NCBI GenBank assembly: GCA_013297865.1
Contig: JAAFIP010000001.1
Location: 62,001 to 126,000 of the forward strand
DNA length: 64,000 nucleotides
Direction of reading: 5' to 3'
Origin: Polaromonas sp.
GTDB taxonomy: Bacteria; Pseudomonadota; Gammaproteobacteria; Burkholderiales; Burkholderiaceae_C
Under the pieces are notes generated by a model. That model was not told the origin of the DNA. It saw only the letters and a program-made list of their open reading frames with translations, and ran no database searches. The translations under genes were made by a program, and so were the position numbers. Below, in pieces: positions 1-7,255 of this stretch. Each line of letters opens with the position of its first letter. Position 1 is the stretch's first letter.

Positions 1-435
1 TACGACAAGCCCGCGCTGCACGCCAGCGACGCCATCTGCAGCGCCCTGCAGCTGATCAACTTTTGGCAAGACCTGAGCGTAGACGTGCCGCGCAAACGCT
101 ACTACCTGCCGCGCGACCTGATGGCGCTGTGCAGCGTGCAGCGCGGCGACATCATCGCGGGCAAAGACACGGCCGACACCGCCAAGCTGGTGGCCCTGTG
201 CGAACAGCTGGCCCGCGCCACCATGCTCAAGGGCGCGCAGCTGCCCAGGCGTGTGCGCCGCCAAATCGGCGGCTTCGACGGCTGGCGCGCCAGCATGGAG
301 CTGCGCTGCGTCATCCAGGGCGGCCTGCGCATCCTGGACAAAATCTACGCCATGGACTACCGCACCCTGGAGCGCAGGCCCCAGCTCAATGCCTGGGACG
401 GCTGCGTAGTGGTGTGGCGGGCGTTGTGGATGTAG
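1..435 (+). CDS. hpnC: Squalene synthase HpnC, C-terminal part (cut by window edge)
   Basis: The frame is open from base 1 and ends at 435, so the N-terminal part lies outside the window. The visible 144 residues contain the second Asp-rich motif of trans-isoprenyl diphosphate synthases (INFWQDLSVD), followed by KRYYLPRDLM, typical of the squalene/phytoene synthase family. In the hopanoid pathway HpnC rearranges and reduces the HpnD intermediate to hydroxysqualene. A GTG at 85 is internal and not the start. HpnD and HpnE are encoded 2.1 kb downstream on the same strand, which supports the HpnC call over a generic squalene synthase. The insertion between hpnC and hpnD is unusual. Confidence 0.88.
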   Translation, partial: YDKPALHASDAICSALQLINFWQDLSVDVPRKRYYLPRDLMALCSVQRGDIIAGKDTADTAKLVALCEQLARATMLKGAQLPRRVRRQIGGFDGWRASMELRCVIQGGLRILDKIYAMDYRTLERRPQLNAWDGCVVVWRALWM

Positions 436-442
436 TCCCCAA

Positions 443-580
443 TTAGGCTGCCAGGTCAAGCAAGGCTTGTGGGCTGCGCACAGCCAGGCGCAGCAAGGTC
501 TGCGCAGCCCCTGTGGGCTCGCGCCGTCCCTGCTCCCACTCTTGCAATGTGCGCAACGACACGCCCAATAGCTTGTGACT
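443..580 (-). pseudogene. Remnant of HTH (XRE-type) antitoxin, C-terminal piece only
   Basis: The minus strand encodes GVSLRTLQEWEQGRREPTGA followed by an LLRLA helix. This is the recognition helix and C-terminal part of NadS/HigA-like XRE antitoxins. The preceding reading frame loses resemblance (the first helices of the domain are absent), and there is no convincing start or ribosome site nearby. No toxin gene is adjacent. I read it as a decayed antitoxin fragment just after hpnC. The family assignment rests on motif memory. Confidence 0.6.
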
Positions 581-629
581 TGTCCGCCGATTTGAAACCA
601 CGGTTTGTTGTGGCATCATTTGATACAAA

Positions 630-737
630 ATGCAACGAGCGCATGCCGCAGACATCCACCAAGGCAGGCGCACCGTGCTGGAGTATTTGGTCAGCCCGGT
701 GAGCAAAGCCGTGCAGGAAGCAGGCAGAGAGAAATGA
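630..737 (+). pseudogene. Remnant of HlyD-type secretion adaptor (C-terminal 35 codons)
   Basis: A short frame from 630 to the stop at 737 encodes GRRTVLEYLVSPVSKAVQEA and ends GREK. This matches the conserved extreme C-terminus of HlyD-family membrane fusion proteins of type I secretion systems, which typically end in a 'tGxRtvlqYLlsPv.k...es.rER' pattern. Nothing upstream in this frame continues the protein, because the antitoxin remnant and hpnC occupy that space. It is therefore the tail of a deleted gene. The two small downstream genes may have belonged to the same secretion locus. Confidence 0.6.
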
Positions 738-773
738 AAAGTAGTATGAAAAGAGCTATCACAATGCAATCCA

Positions 774-820
774 TTTACTATAAAAATAATAGCTGCTCCC
801 GCGATATTCTATTGGGCTAC
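774..820 (+). repeat. Dispersed repeat copy 1 (intergenic)
   Basis: This is a close match to the window-wide repeat: an AT-rich head TTTACTATAAAAATA, then ATAGCTGCTCCCGCG, then ATATTCTATTGGGCT. It lies between the HlyD remnant and the 298-residue gene. Copy 2 at 1977 shares an extended head that includes ATGCAAT, so copies 1 and 2 are especially close relatives and bracket the two small genes between them. Confidence 0.9.
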
Positions 821-863
821 GGCGCCAAAAGACATGTAAAACAACTCACATCAGGAGCCAGCC

Positions 864-1760
864 ATGCTTGAACTAGGCGCAGGCGCAGACATCGTTCGCG
901 GTATTGGTGGGATTCTTTGGGGCATCTTGGCCATTGCATTGCTGGTGGCTTTGATCAAACCTAAAACGATCAAAGGTAAAGCCATCAGCGTACTGCTGGT
1001 ACTGGTTTGCCTTATTGGGCCTATCTTGCCGGGTGCTATCAGTCGGCATAAAGAGCAAAAAGAATCTGCTGCACGCTACGCCAAAGCTGTGGCAGTGTTT
1101 GACGAGCGGTGCAAGGGAGCGGGCGAGAAGGTTTACAAGCGGGTTGAGAAAGTAGAGGGCTTGCTCTTGCTCAAGATCCGTGGAGCTGAAGACATCGGGA
1201 CAAGGCGCGCCGATCCTTTGTGGCCTGATGCAGCGTTGCCAGATGAGTTAGGCAAGGACGGTTACGTACGAAGTTTTTTGTATTGGGAGAAAAATACACG
1301 AGATCCATTTACGCAAGAGATAAGAATCCTCCCAGGACGAGGTCAACTTAACTCCTATGCAGAAGATGCCATCGCACAAGGCTATCGCTTTGTAGATGTT
1401 AAACAGCCCGACGGTACGATTTTACGGTACCGCTTAGACCAATCGGCTCGTGCAGGTGACGACAAGCTAGCTATAGCACCTATCAAAGGGAAACCTGCCC
1501 GCTATGCCGTCGATTTTGTGAATGATGTCAACCTCGAGGACCGTAAGCATTGGGTGGCTGGCACCACGATCACCATTACAGACACTCAAACGGGCGAACT
1601 GATTGCGCAACGTGTGTCTTATTCATTTGAGCCTGGATTGGGCAGCACAGCTGGCTTCCGCAGCCCCTGGGGATTTGCCGTGACATGTCCATCGTTGACA
1701 AGTTGGCTGACGCGTTATCCAACCCGATTTTTTACTGACCAAATTTTGAAACCACTTTGA
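864..1760 (+). CDS. Uncharacterised membrane-anchored protein, 298 aa
   Basis: The start is supported by AGGAG six bases upstream of the ATG. The N-terminus has two hydrophobic stretches (about residues 12-30 and 42-58), followed by a basic RHKEQKE segment and a soluble domain of about 230 residues. I do not recognise a catalytic motif. The gene ends 11 bases before a truncated gene resembling the start of a large secreted protein, and follows an HlyD C-terminal remnant. A former role next to a type I secreted effector is plausible but inferred. GC content is lower than in the flanking hpn genes, which suggests acquisition. Confidence 0.65.
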   Translation: MLELGAGADIVRGIGGILWGILAIALLVALIKPKTIKGKAISVLLVLVCLIGPILPGAISRHKEQKESAARYAKAVAVFDERCKGAGEKVYKRVEKVEGLLLLKIRGAEDIGTRRADPLWPDAALPDELGKDGYVRSFLYWEKNTRDPFTQEIRILPGRGQLNSYAEDAIAQGYRFVDVKQPDGTILRYRLDQSARAGDDKLAIAPIKGKPARYAVDFVNDVNLEDRKHWVAGTTITITDTQTGELIAQRVSYSFEPGLGSTAGFRSPWGFAVTCPSLTSWLTRYPTRFFTDQILKPL

Positions 1761-1771
1761 GGAAAAACTAA

Positions 1772-1984
1772 ATGAGCACCGATCCAAAGACCTTACTCAA
1801 GTATGCAAATTTGCAGATGGCAGCGGAAGCTTTTCTGTCACCCAAAACTGCACCTGTACGCGCAGAAATGCGCGGACCTATCGACATCAAGTTACTCACA
1901 GACGGCAACGAACATGTAAAAAAGGGTCAGACTCCATTCCGTTGCAGGAGTAGATACATCAATATGCAATTCCGCTCACTATAA
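1772..1984 (+). pseudogene. Truncated N-terminus of a large secreted lipase/RTX-like protein
   Basis: The 70-codon frame has a good ribosome site (GAGGAAAAACTAA before the ATG) and begins MSTDPKTLLKYANLQMAAEA. From memory, this is how some large lipase-like, type I secreted proteins begin. Similarity appears to end near residue 51 (TDGNEHVKK). After that the frame runs into a GTCAGACTCC motif and dispersed repeat copy 2, then stops. I interpret it as the 5' end of a deleted large gene whose secretion adaptor survives as the HlyD fragment upstream. The identity is tentative. Confidence 0.45.
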
Positions 1985-2023
1985 AAATAATAGCTGCTCC
2001 CGCGATATTCTATTGGTCTGCAG
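1977..2023 (+). repeat. Dispersed repeat copy 2
   Basis: The sequence CACTATAAAAATAATAGCTG continues into CTCCCGCGATATTCTATTGG and ends TCTGCAG. It overlaps the end of the truncated frame at 1984 and runs directly into the 12-bp tandem repeats at 2019-2054. Confidence 0.9.
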
Positions 2024-2068
2024 ATAAAAGTGCAGGTAAAAGGGCAGGTAAAAGAGTCAGACTCCATT
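2019..2068 (+). repeat. Three 12-bp tandem repeats plus second GTCAGACTCC motif
   Basis: Units TGCAGATAAAAG, TGCAGGTAAAAG and GGCAGGTAAAAG follow one another at 2019-2054, then AGAGTCAGACTCCATT at 2053-2068. The same 16-mer, with one mismatch, occurs at 1923-1938. GTCAGACTCC is itself a short dyad (GAGTC/GACTC). Such motifs are often seen near REP-associated elements, but no transposase gene is present here. Confidence 0.7.
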
Positions 2069-2107
2069 AAGTCGACACAAATTGAGCTGTTCAGTCGAAC
2101 AGCCTTC

Positions 2108-2353
2108 TCACGCCTTTGTCCAGCGGTCGTCTGGTACGGGCTGCTTGCTGCTCACCTTGGCCCAGGCCTTGTCCGTTTTGGATTTAGATGCAGCAGCACT
2201 ACGCCGCTCAAAAAAGTCTGCGGTTTCCATGGCACTGATTTTTTCTGCGATGGCGACCACGAAAAACTGGTTCATCGTCGTGTCGTCCGCAGCGGCGATG
2301 CGTTTGGAGGCCTGTTTGAGGGACTCGGGCAGGCGAAGGGCGTAGCTGCTCAT
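2108..2353 (-). CDS. Ribbon-helix-helix antitoxin-like protein (HicB-type), orphan
   Basis: This 81-residue protein begins with ALRLPESLKQASKRIAAADD and continues to TMNQFFVVAIAEKI. That matches the short strand plus two helices of ribbon-helix-helix DNA-binding domains in antitoxins usually annotated 'HicB family'. Related proteins are commonly encoded beside a PIN or other toxin gene. Here the downstream side (below 2108) holds only repeats and remnants and the upstream side is 200 bp of noncoding DNA, so it is an orphan. It may be a surviving antitoxin after toxin loss. The family call is from motif pattern. Confidence 0.65.
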   Translation of the reverse strand: MSSYALRLPESLKQASKRIAAADDTTMNQFFVVAIAEKISAMETADFFERRSAAASKSKTDKAWAKVSSKQPVPDDRWTKA

Positions 2354-2554
2354 GGCGTGGTTCCTTTCTTGGCAGGTGGTCGAAGCTGGAAATGGTGAAA
2401 TGTTTGTTCAGGCCACTTCAACCATCTTTATTCATATCCTCAGCAATGTTAGCCTAGATCAAAGGATGCTTATTGGCCGCAGACTGCTCGCGTCAAAAGC
2501 CCAATCCTTAAAGACGGCATTTACCCCCACCAAACCCCTGCGACAATAGCGCCC

Positions 2555-3412
2555 ATGACTCCGCAAGAATATGTCCAGCAGAAAGCCGCCGCGTCGGGCA
2601 GCAGTTTTTATTACGCTTTTTTGTTTTTGCCCAAGGAACGGCGGGCGGCGATTACGGCGTTTTATGCGTTTTGCCGGGAGGTGGACGATGTGGTGGACGA
2701 GACCAGTGATGCGTCTGTGGCGGCGACCAAGCTGGCCTGGTGGGCCAAAGAGGTGGCGCAGGCCTTTGCCCTGCCCTATGTGGAGCACAACCGCCACCCG
2801 GTGATGAAGGCGCTGATGCCGCTGACGGCGGCGTACAAGATTGAAGAACACCATCTGCAGGCCGTGATCGAGGGCTGCCGCATGGACCTGGAGCAGACGC
2901 GCTATCTGGACTACCCCAACCTGCAGCGCTACTGTCACCTGGTGGCGGGCGTGGTGGGCGAGGTGGCGGCACGCATTTTTGGCCAGACGGACGCGCAGAC
3001 CACGCGCTACGCGCACACGCTGGGCCAGGCTTTTCAGCTGACCAACATCATCCGCGACGTGGGCGAAGACGCGCAGCGCGGGCGCATCTACCTGCCCGTC
3101 AGCGAGCTGCAGCAGTTTGACGTGAAAGCCCACGAGCTGGGCAAAAAGGCCTATTCCGAGCGCTTTACCGCGCTGATGAAGTTTCAGGCGGCCCGCGCCC
3201 ATGCGCTGTATGACGAGGCCATGGGCTTGCTGCCCGCGGCTGACCGCCGCACGCAAAAGCCCGGGCTGATGATGGCCAGCATCTACCGCACGCTGCTGCG
3301 CGAGATTGAGCGGGACAATTTTCAGGTGCTGCACCAGCGCACCAGCCTGACGCCGCTGCGCAAGTTCTGGCTGGCGTGGAAGGTGCAGGCCCTGGGCATG
3401 AGCGCAGCGTGA
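2555..3412 (+). CDS. hpnD: Presqualene diphosphate synthase HpnD
   Basis: HpnD condenses two farnesyl diphosphates to presqualene diphosphate, the first step of the bacterial squalene route used for hopanoids. The 285-residue protein has both Asp-rich motifs of the squalene/phytoene synthase fold: DDVVDE near residue 47 and NIIRDVGED near residue 165, followed by GRIYLP. The length is normal for the family. The stop is one base before the hpnE start at 3414, so the two genes are tightly coupled. CrtB in the carotenoid cluster is a separate paralogue. Confidence 0.92.
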   Translation: MTPQEYVQQKAAASGSSFYYAFLFLPKERRAAITAFYAFCREVDDVVDETSDASVAATKLAWWAKEVAQAFALPYVEHNRHPVMKALMPLTAAYKIEEHHLQAVIEGCRMDLEQTRYLDYPNLQRYCHLVAGVVGEVAARIFGQTDAQTTRYAHTLGQAFQLTNIIRDVGEDAQRGRIYLPVSELQQFDVKAHELGKKAYSERFTALMKFQAARAHALYDEAMGLLPAADRRTQKPGLMMASIYRTLLREIERDNFQVLHQRTSLTPLRKFWLAWKVQALGMSAA

Positions 3413-3413
3413 T

Positions 3414-4826
3414 ATGCGCGTGCTAGTCATCGGCGCGGGCTGGGCGGGCATGGCCGCTGCGGTGGAGGCCAAGCGCCTGGGGCACAGCGTGACGGTGATG
3501 GAAGCCTCGCGCGCGCTGGGCGGCCGCGCCCGCGCCCTGAGCGTGGGCCTGCCAGGCGGCAGCACCACCACGCTGGACAACGGCCAGCACATCCTGATTG
3601 GTGCCTACAGCGCCACGTTGCAGCTGATGCGCGAGCTGGGTGTGGACCTGGCCAGCGCGCTGCACCGCCTGCCGCTCACCCTGCGCTACCCCGACGGCAG
3701 CGGCCTGGCCCTGCCCGACTGGCAGCGGCCATGGTTTGCGGGGCTGGACGTGGCAGCGGGCATTTTTACCGCCAAAGGCTGGAGCCTGTGGGACAAGCTG
3801 AGCCTGCTGCGCGCGGCAGACGCCTGGCGGCGCAGCGGCTTTGCCTGCCCGGCGCACTACAGCGTGGCCCAGCTGTGTGGCGGCGTGTCGGCACGGGTGA
3901 TGGCCGACATGATCGAGCCGCTGGTGGTGTCTGCACTCAATATTGCGGCCAGCCAGGCCAGTGGCGAGGTGTTTTTGCGGGTGATGCGCGATGCGCTGTT
4001 TGCGGCGCCAGCGGCAGGCGCGGATGCAGGTGCAGGCCCCGCGATGGCGGGCTCCAACATGCTGCTGCCGCGCGTGGACCTGAGCACACTGTTTCCACAG
4101 GCAGCGGCGCAGTGGCTGCAGTCGCGCGGCGCTACCGTGCTGCTGGGCCAGCGGGTGCAGCATCTGCATTTACTATCAAAAAGTGAGCTGCCCCCGCGAT
4201 ATTCTATTGGGCTGCAGGCAGATTTGGTTGATGAATTTGATGCCGTCATCCTCGCCACCCCGGCCCCCGAGGCTGCCCGGCTGGTGCAGACGCTGGCTGC
4301 GCAAGATGGCGCAGGCCAGGCTGCTGAGGTCGAAGGTCAGGCCGCCAACGGCACGCTTGCTGGCAGCGCAGCGCAATGGGCCGCCACCGCCCAGGCCCTG
4401 GGCCACACCGCCATCACCACCGTCTATGCCTACAGCGCCGCCGCGCGCCTGCCCAGAGTGGTGCTGGCCCTGCGCAGCAGCGCCCAGCAGCCTGCGCAGT
4501 TTGTCTTTGACCGGGGGGCGCTGAGCGGCCAGAGTGGCGTGCTGGCCTTTGTGGTCAGCGACAGCAGCGGCGATATGGAGCAAACCGAGCAGCTGGTGAT
4601 CGCCCAAGGCCAGGCCCAGCTGGGCCTGCCTGACCTGCAGCCCCTGCAGACCATTGCCGAGAAACGCGCCACCTTTGCCTGCACGCCCGGGGTGCAACGC
4701 CCCTGTATGCGTATCACGCATACCCTGCTGGCCTGCGGCGATTATGTGCAAGGCCCCTATCCCGCCACGCTAGAAGGGGCTGTGCGCAGCGGCCTGGCGG
4801 CGGCCCGCGCGCTGCCTGCCAGCTGA
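3414..4826 (+). CDS. hpnE: Hydroxysqualene dehydroxylase HpnE, with in-frame repeat insertion
   Basis: This FAD-dependent amine-oxidase-fold enzyme converts hydroxysqualene to squalene. The N-terminus MRVLVIGAGWAGMAAAVEAK is the dinucleotide-binding beta-alpha-beta motif (GxGxxG). Further family marks are GGRARAL near residue 41, NGQHILIGAY near residue 59, and the C-terminal CGDYVQGPYPATLEGAVRSG region. The total is 470 residues, somewhat long. Residues about 252-268 are encoded by a copy of the dispersed repeat (4169-4217), which probably lengthens a loop. The gene is translationally adjacent to hpnD. Confidence 0.9.
   Translation: MRVLVIGAGWAGMAAAVEAKRLGHSVTVMEASRALGGRARALSVGLPGGSTTTLDNGQHILIGAYSATLQLMRELGVDLASALHRLPLTLRYPDGSGLALPDWQRPWFAGLDVAAGIFTAKGWSLWDKLSLLRAADAWRRSGFACPAHYSVAQLCGGVSARVMADMIEPLVVSALNIAASQASGEVFLRVMRDALFAAPAAGADAGAGPAMAGSNMLLPRVDLSTLFPQAAAQWLQSRGATVLLGQRVQHLHLLSKSELPPRYSIGLQADLVDEFDAVILATPAPEAARLVQTLAAQDGAGQAAEVEGQAANGTLAGSAAQWAATAQALGHTAITTVYAYSAAARLPRVVLALRSSAQQPAQFVFDRGALSGQSGVLAFVVSDSSGDMEQTEQLVIAQGQAQLGLPDLQPLQTIAEKRATFACTPGVQRPCMRITHTLLACGDYVQGPYPATLEGAVRSGLAAARALPAS
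4169..4217 (+). repeat. Dispersed repeat copy 3, inside hpnE
   Basis: TTTACTATCAAAAAGTGAGC is followed by TGCCCCCGCGATATTCTATT and GGGCTGCAG. It is read in frame as part of HpnE (residues about 252-268, containing SELPPRYSIGLQ). In this frame the consensus head (CTA TAA AAA TAA TAG) would contain three stops. This copy has TCA, AGT and GAG at those places instead. Confidence 0.85.
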
Positions 4827-4944
4827 GCATATGCGTAGTTTTGCGTAATGCAAATCTGCGGGTAAATGAAACAATAGTTTTACAGGTATTTCAGGGATGG
4901 GTAGCCAACAACGCGCTGCGCCCTGACAAGCCATGGAGATGCTG

Positions 4945-5727
4945 ATGACCAAAACACTTGCCCCCTTGCTCGCAGCCGCCCTGCTGGCCGCCTGCAGCAC
5001 CACCGCGCCTCCTGCCGCAGCGCCGCCATTAGCCACCCCGCATGTGGTGACCTGCGCGTTCAAGTCCAACGGCACGCAGTATGAAGGCAGCTGCCAGATC
5101 CCGTGCATGGTCAACGCGCTGGCCATTGACATTGACGGCCCCAACCCCAAGGTCAGCTGCAACACGCCCCCGCGCACCGTGGCGGCCACCCTGGCCAAGG
5201 CAAGCGGCGACAACTGGCTGGGCACGATGGAAGGCAAATTCCCCGAAGACCCCACGCGCTTTGAGCTGACTGCCGGGCGCGGCGGCGCAGCCAGTGTGGC
5301 CAAGCTGCCCTACGGCTGGTTCAAGCTGCACAGCGCCCAGCAAAAAGGCGACGCACTGGTAATGACGATAGCCGCTGACAAGCAGCTGCCGCCTAACAGC
5401 GACGACATCAAGATCATCCAGCGCGCGCTGCAGCTGGTGCGCGACACCAATGTGTGGAGCAAAAAGGACAACCGCATCTGCCTGCCCAACCCGCAGCAGT
5501 GGAGCCTGTTCTGCGCCATGACGCAAGCCACCGAGGAGATATCAGGCGGTGTGCACTACCGCCAGCCCGCGCTACAGGCCGTGCGCGAAGTGGTTAACGA
5601 TGTGGGCGGCACGCGGGTGGGCAAGCACCGGCTGATGGACTACAACAACCACCCCGACACCACGCTCAAAGACATTCATAACCTGTTGGCCGAAGCACAG
5701 ACCCGGCTGGAAAAACGCTTTCGCTAA
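4945..5727 (+). CDS. Lipoprotein with a C-terminal DUF6197-like region
   Basis: I chose the ATG at 4945 because GGAG lies six bases upstream; in-frame ATGs at 4933 and 4939 are less well placed. The N-terminus is a lipoprotein signal ending in a lipobox (LLAAC, Cys about residue 17), followed by an Ala/Pro linker. The middle region (about residues 37-130) has paired cysteines. The C-terminal part, with ALQLVRDTNVWSKKD, an internal CAM and a final MDYNNHPDTTLKDIHNLL, resembles the small DUF6197 domain; that resemblance is from memory. The cellular role is unknown; expected in the outer membrane or periplasm. Confidence 0.65.
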   Translation: MTKTLAPLLAAALLAACSTTAPPAAAPPLATPHVVTCAFKSNGTQYEGSCQIPCMVNALAIDIDGPNPKVSCNTPPRTVAATLAKASGDNWLGTMEGKFPEDPTRFELTAGRGGAASVAKLPYGWFKLHSAQQKGDALVMTIAADKQLPPNSDDIKIIQRALQLVRDTNVWSKKDNRICLPNPQQWSLFCAMTQATEEISGGVHYRQPALQAVREVVNDVGGTRVGKHRLMDYNNHPDTTLKDIHNLLAEAQTRLEKRFR

Positions 5728-5766
5728 GCTTTTTGCTAAATCCCTTGCTGAGCTAGCCGAGGGGCG

Positions 5767-5919
5767 CTATTTTTTCTTTCTAGCGGCGGACGCCTTGGTG
5801 GCCTGCGGCTTTTCAGCCTCGGCTTTCGGTTGGTCACCCAAGGTCGACTTCAGCGGGCAAATCTTGAAAGCGGGGCATTTCTGGCAGCCAACGGCTACCG
5901 CGATGGGGCATAAAGTCAT
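5767..5919 (-). CDS. Small four-cysteine protein, 50 aa
   Basis: The start at 5919 has AGGAA upstream and gives MTLCPIAVAVGCQKCPAFKI, then CPLKS, then a Lys/Ala-rich tail. The cysteines are spaced C-x7-C-x2-C-x5-C, suggesting a small metal-binding knuckle. I recall similar short ORFs in related bacteria but know no function. It is convergent with the lipoprotein gene and 83 bases from the MFS gene. The longer frame starting at 5973 lacks a ribosome site. Confidence 0.6.
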   Translation of the reverse strand: MTLCPIAVAVGCQKCPAFKICPLKSTLGDQPKAEAEKPQATKASAARKKK

Positions 5920-6002
5920 GGCGTGTTCCTGAGGGGGCGATAAGCTTAGTATGCGCCCTGCAGGGCCAAAATACAAAGCCTGCTACCAGGCTTCTAAAGT
6001 CT

Positions 6003-7151
6003 TTAATCCCACTTCAGCTGCGCAGCCAGCCGCGCGCCAGCGCCTACGCAGGCCCCGGTCACCCAAAACAGCCCGGCCACGCCCACCACCGAGCCCGCCA
6101 CGCCAAACAGCATGGGCATGAGCACGCTGGAGCCGTTGATGGCGATCAGGCGCAGGCCCAGCGCCTCGCCGTGGCGGTCTTCGGGGGTGATCTGGTGCAG
6201 TGTGCTCATGATCATGGGCTGCACACAGCCCAGCGTAAAGCCCAAAAACACCGAGCACACGCCCATCGACAGGGCCGTGGGCATCAGCGGATACACCGCA
6301 AACAGCATGGCCGTCATCACCATGGCCACGGTAATTACCGCCCACTCGCGCAGGCTGTGCGCCAGCACTGGCAGCAGCAGGCGCACAGCGGCAGCAGCCA
6401 CGGCAAACGAGCCCAGTATGGTGCCGATCACGCTGGCGCTGTAGTCGCGCTCATGGCCCAGCAGGGGCACCACAAAGGTGTGCACATCCCAGCACGACGA
6501 CAGCAGCCAGTTGACAATCATCAGGCGGCGCATCAGCGGCTGGCGCAGCAGGTCCCAAAACTGTTTTTTCTCCTGCGTGGTGGGCACGATGGCCGGCAGC
6601 TCTTTGGTTTTGCGCACCCAAAACCAGGTGGCCAGCGGCAGCAGGGCCAAAAACATGAACGCCACCCGAAAGCTGAAAAAGTCAATCAGCAGCCCAGTGG
6701 TAAACGGCCCCAGAAAGTTGGACACTGCCGGGCCAATCGACAGCCAGCTGAACACCTGCTTGAGCTGCAGCGGGCTCTCGGCTGCGCGGCCCACATGGCG
6801 CTGCAGCGCAATCACCGCAATGCCCGTGGCCCCGCCGGTGCACAGCGCAGCCACGCACAGCGTGGCAAAGTGCGGCAGCGCAGTGGCCAGCCACATGCCG
6901 CCAGACGCCAGCACAATGGCAAAACCCACCGGCTTTTTCAGGCCGTTGCGGTCGGCATAGCGCCCGGCAGGCAGCGCCAAAAACACCTGGGTCAGCGCAA
7001 ACAGCGCCAGCAGCACGCCCACCGCCGCCGCGCTGTGGCCCTCCTTCAGTGCCCACAGCGGCGCGGCCATGCGCATGCCTGCCATCGTGCCGTGCAGACA
7101 CACCTGGCCAATGATCAGATGCAGCAGGGGGCGCGAGAGGGAGTTGTTCAT
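6003..7151 (-). CDS. Major facilitator superfamily transporter
   Basis: The 382-residue protein has about 12 hydrophobic segments. It carries the MFS signature between helices 2 and 3 (AGRYADRNGLKKP, residues about 62-74) and a central loop with charged residues (RKTKELPAIVPTTQEKK). The substrate cannot be read from the sequence; the topology suits an efflux or metabolite exporter in the inner membrane. The gene stands between a small Cys protein and rmuC on the same strand, about 100 bases from the rmuC stop. Confidence 0.85.
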   Translation of the reverse strand: MNNSLSRPLLHLIIGQVCLHGTMAGMRMAAPLWALKEGHSAAAVGVLLALFALTQVFLALPAGRYADRNGLKKPVGFAIVLASGGMWLATALPHFATLCVAALCTGGATGIAVIALQRHVGRAAESPLQLKQVFSWLSIGPAVSNFLGPFTTGLLIDFFSFRVAFMFLALLPLATWFWVRKTKELPAIVPTTQEKKQFWDLLRQPLMRRLMIVNWLLSSCWDVHTFVVPLLGHERDYSASVIGTILGSFAVAAAAVRLLLPVLAHSLREWAVITVAMVMTAMLFAVYPLMPTALSMGVCSVFLGFTLGCVQPMIMSTLHQITPEDRHGEALGLRLIAINGSSVLMPMLFGVAGSVVGVAGLFWVTGACVGAGARLAAQLKWD

Positions 7152-7255
7152 TGATGCCCTTGCCTCAAACCGTTAGGCCCATCACGCGGGTCCATCACGC
7201 AGGCCTTTTACGCACCATTCGGCCAGAGCTTGTCCAAGGCTTCGCAAGTTGAAGA

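Noticed and set aside
6171-7154. 327-codon plus-strand frame opposite the MFS gene
   Set aside because: Composition is dominated by Gln, His, Arg and Gly with no hydrophobic core; it is the mirror of a real MFS gene.
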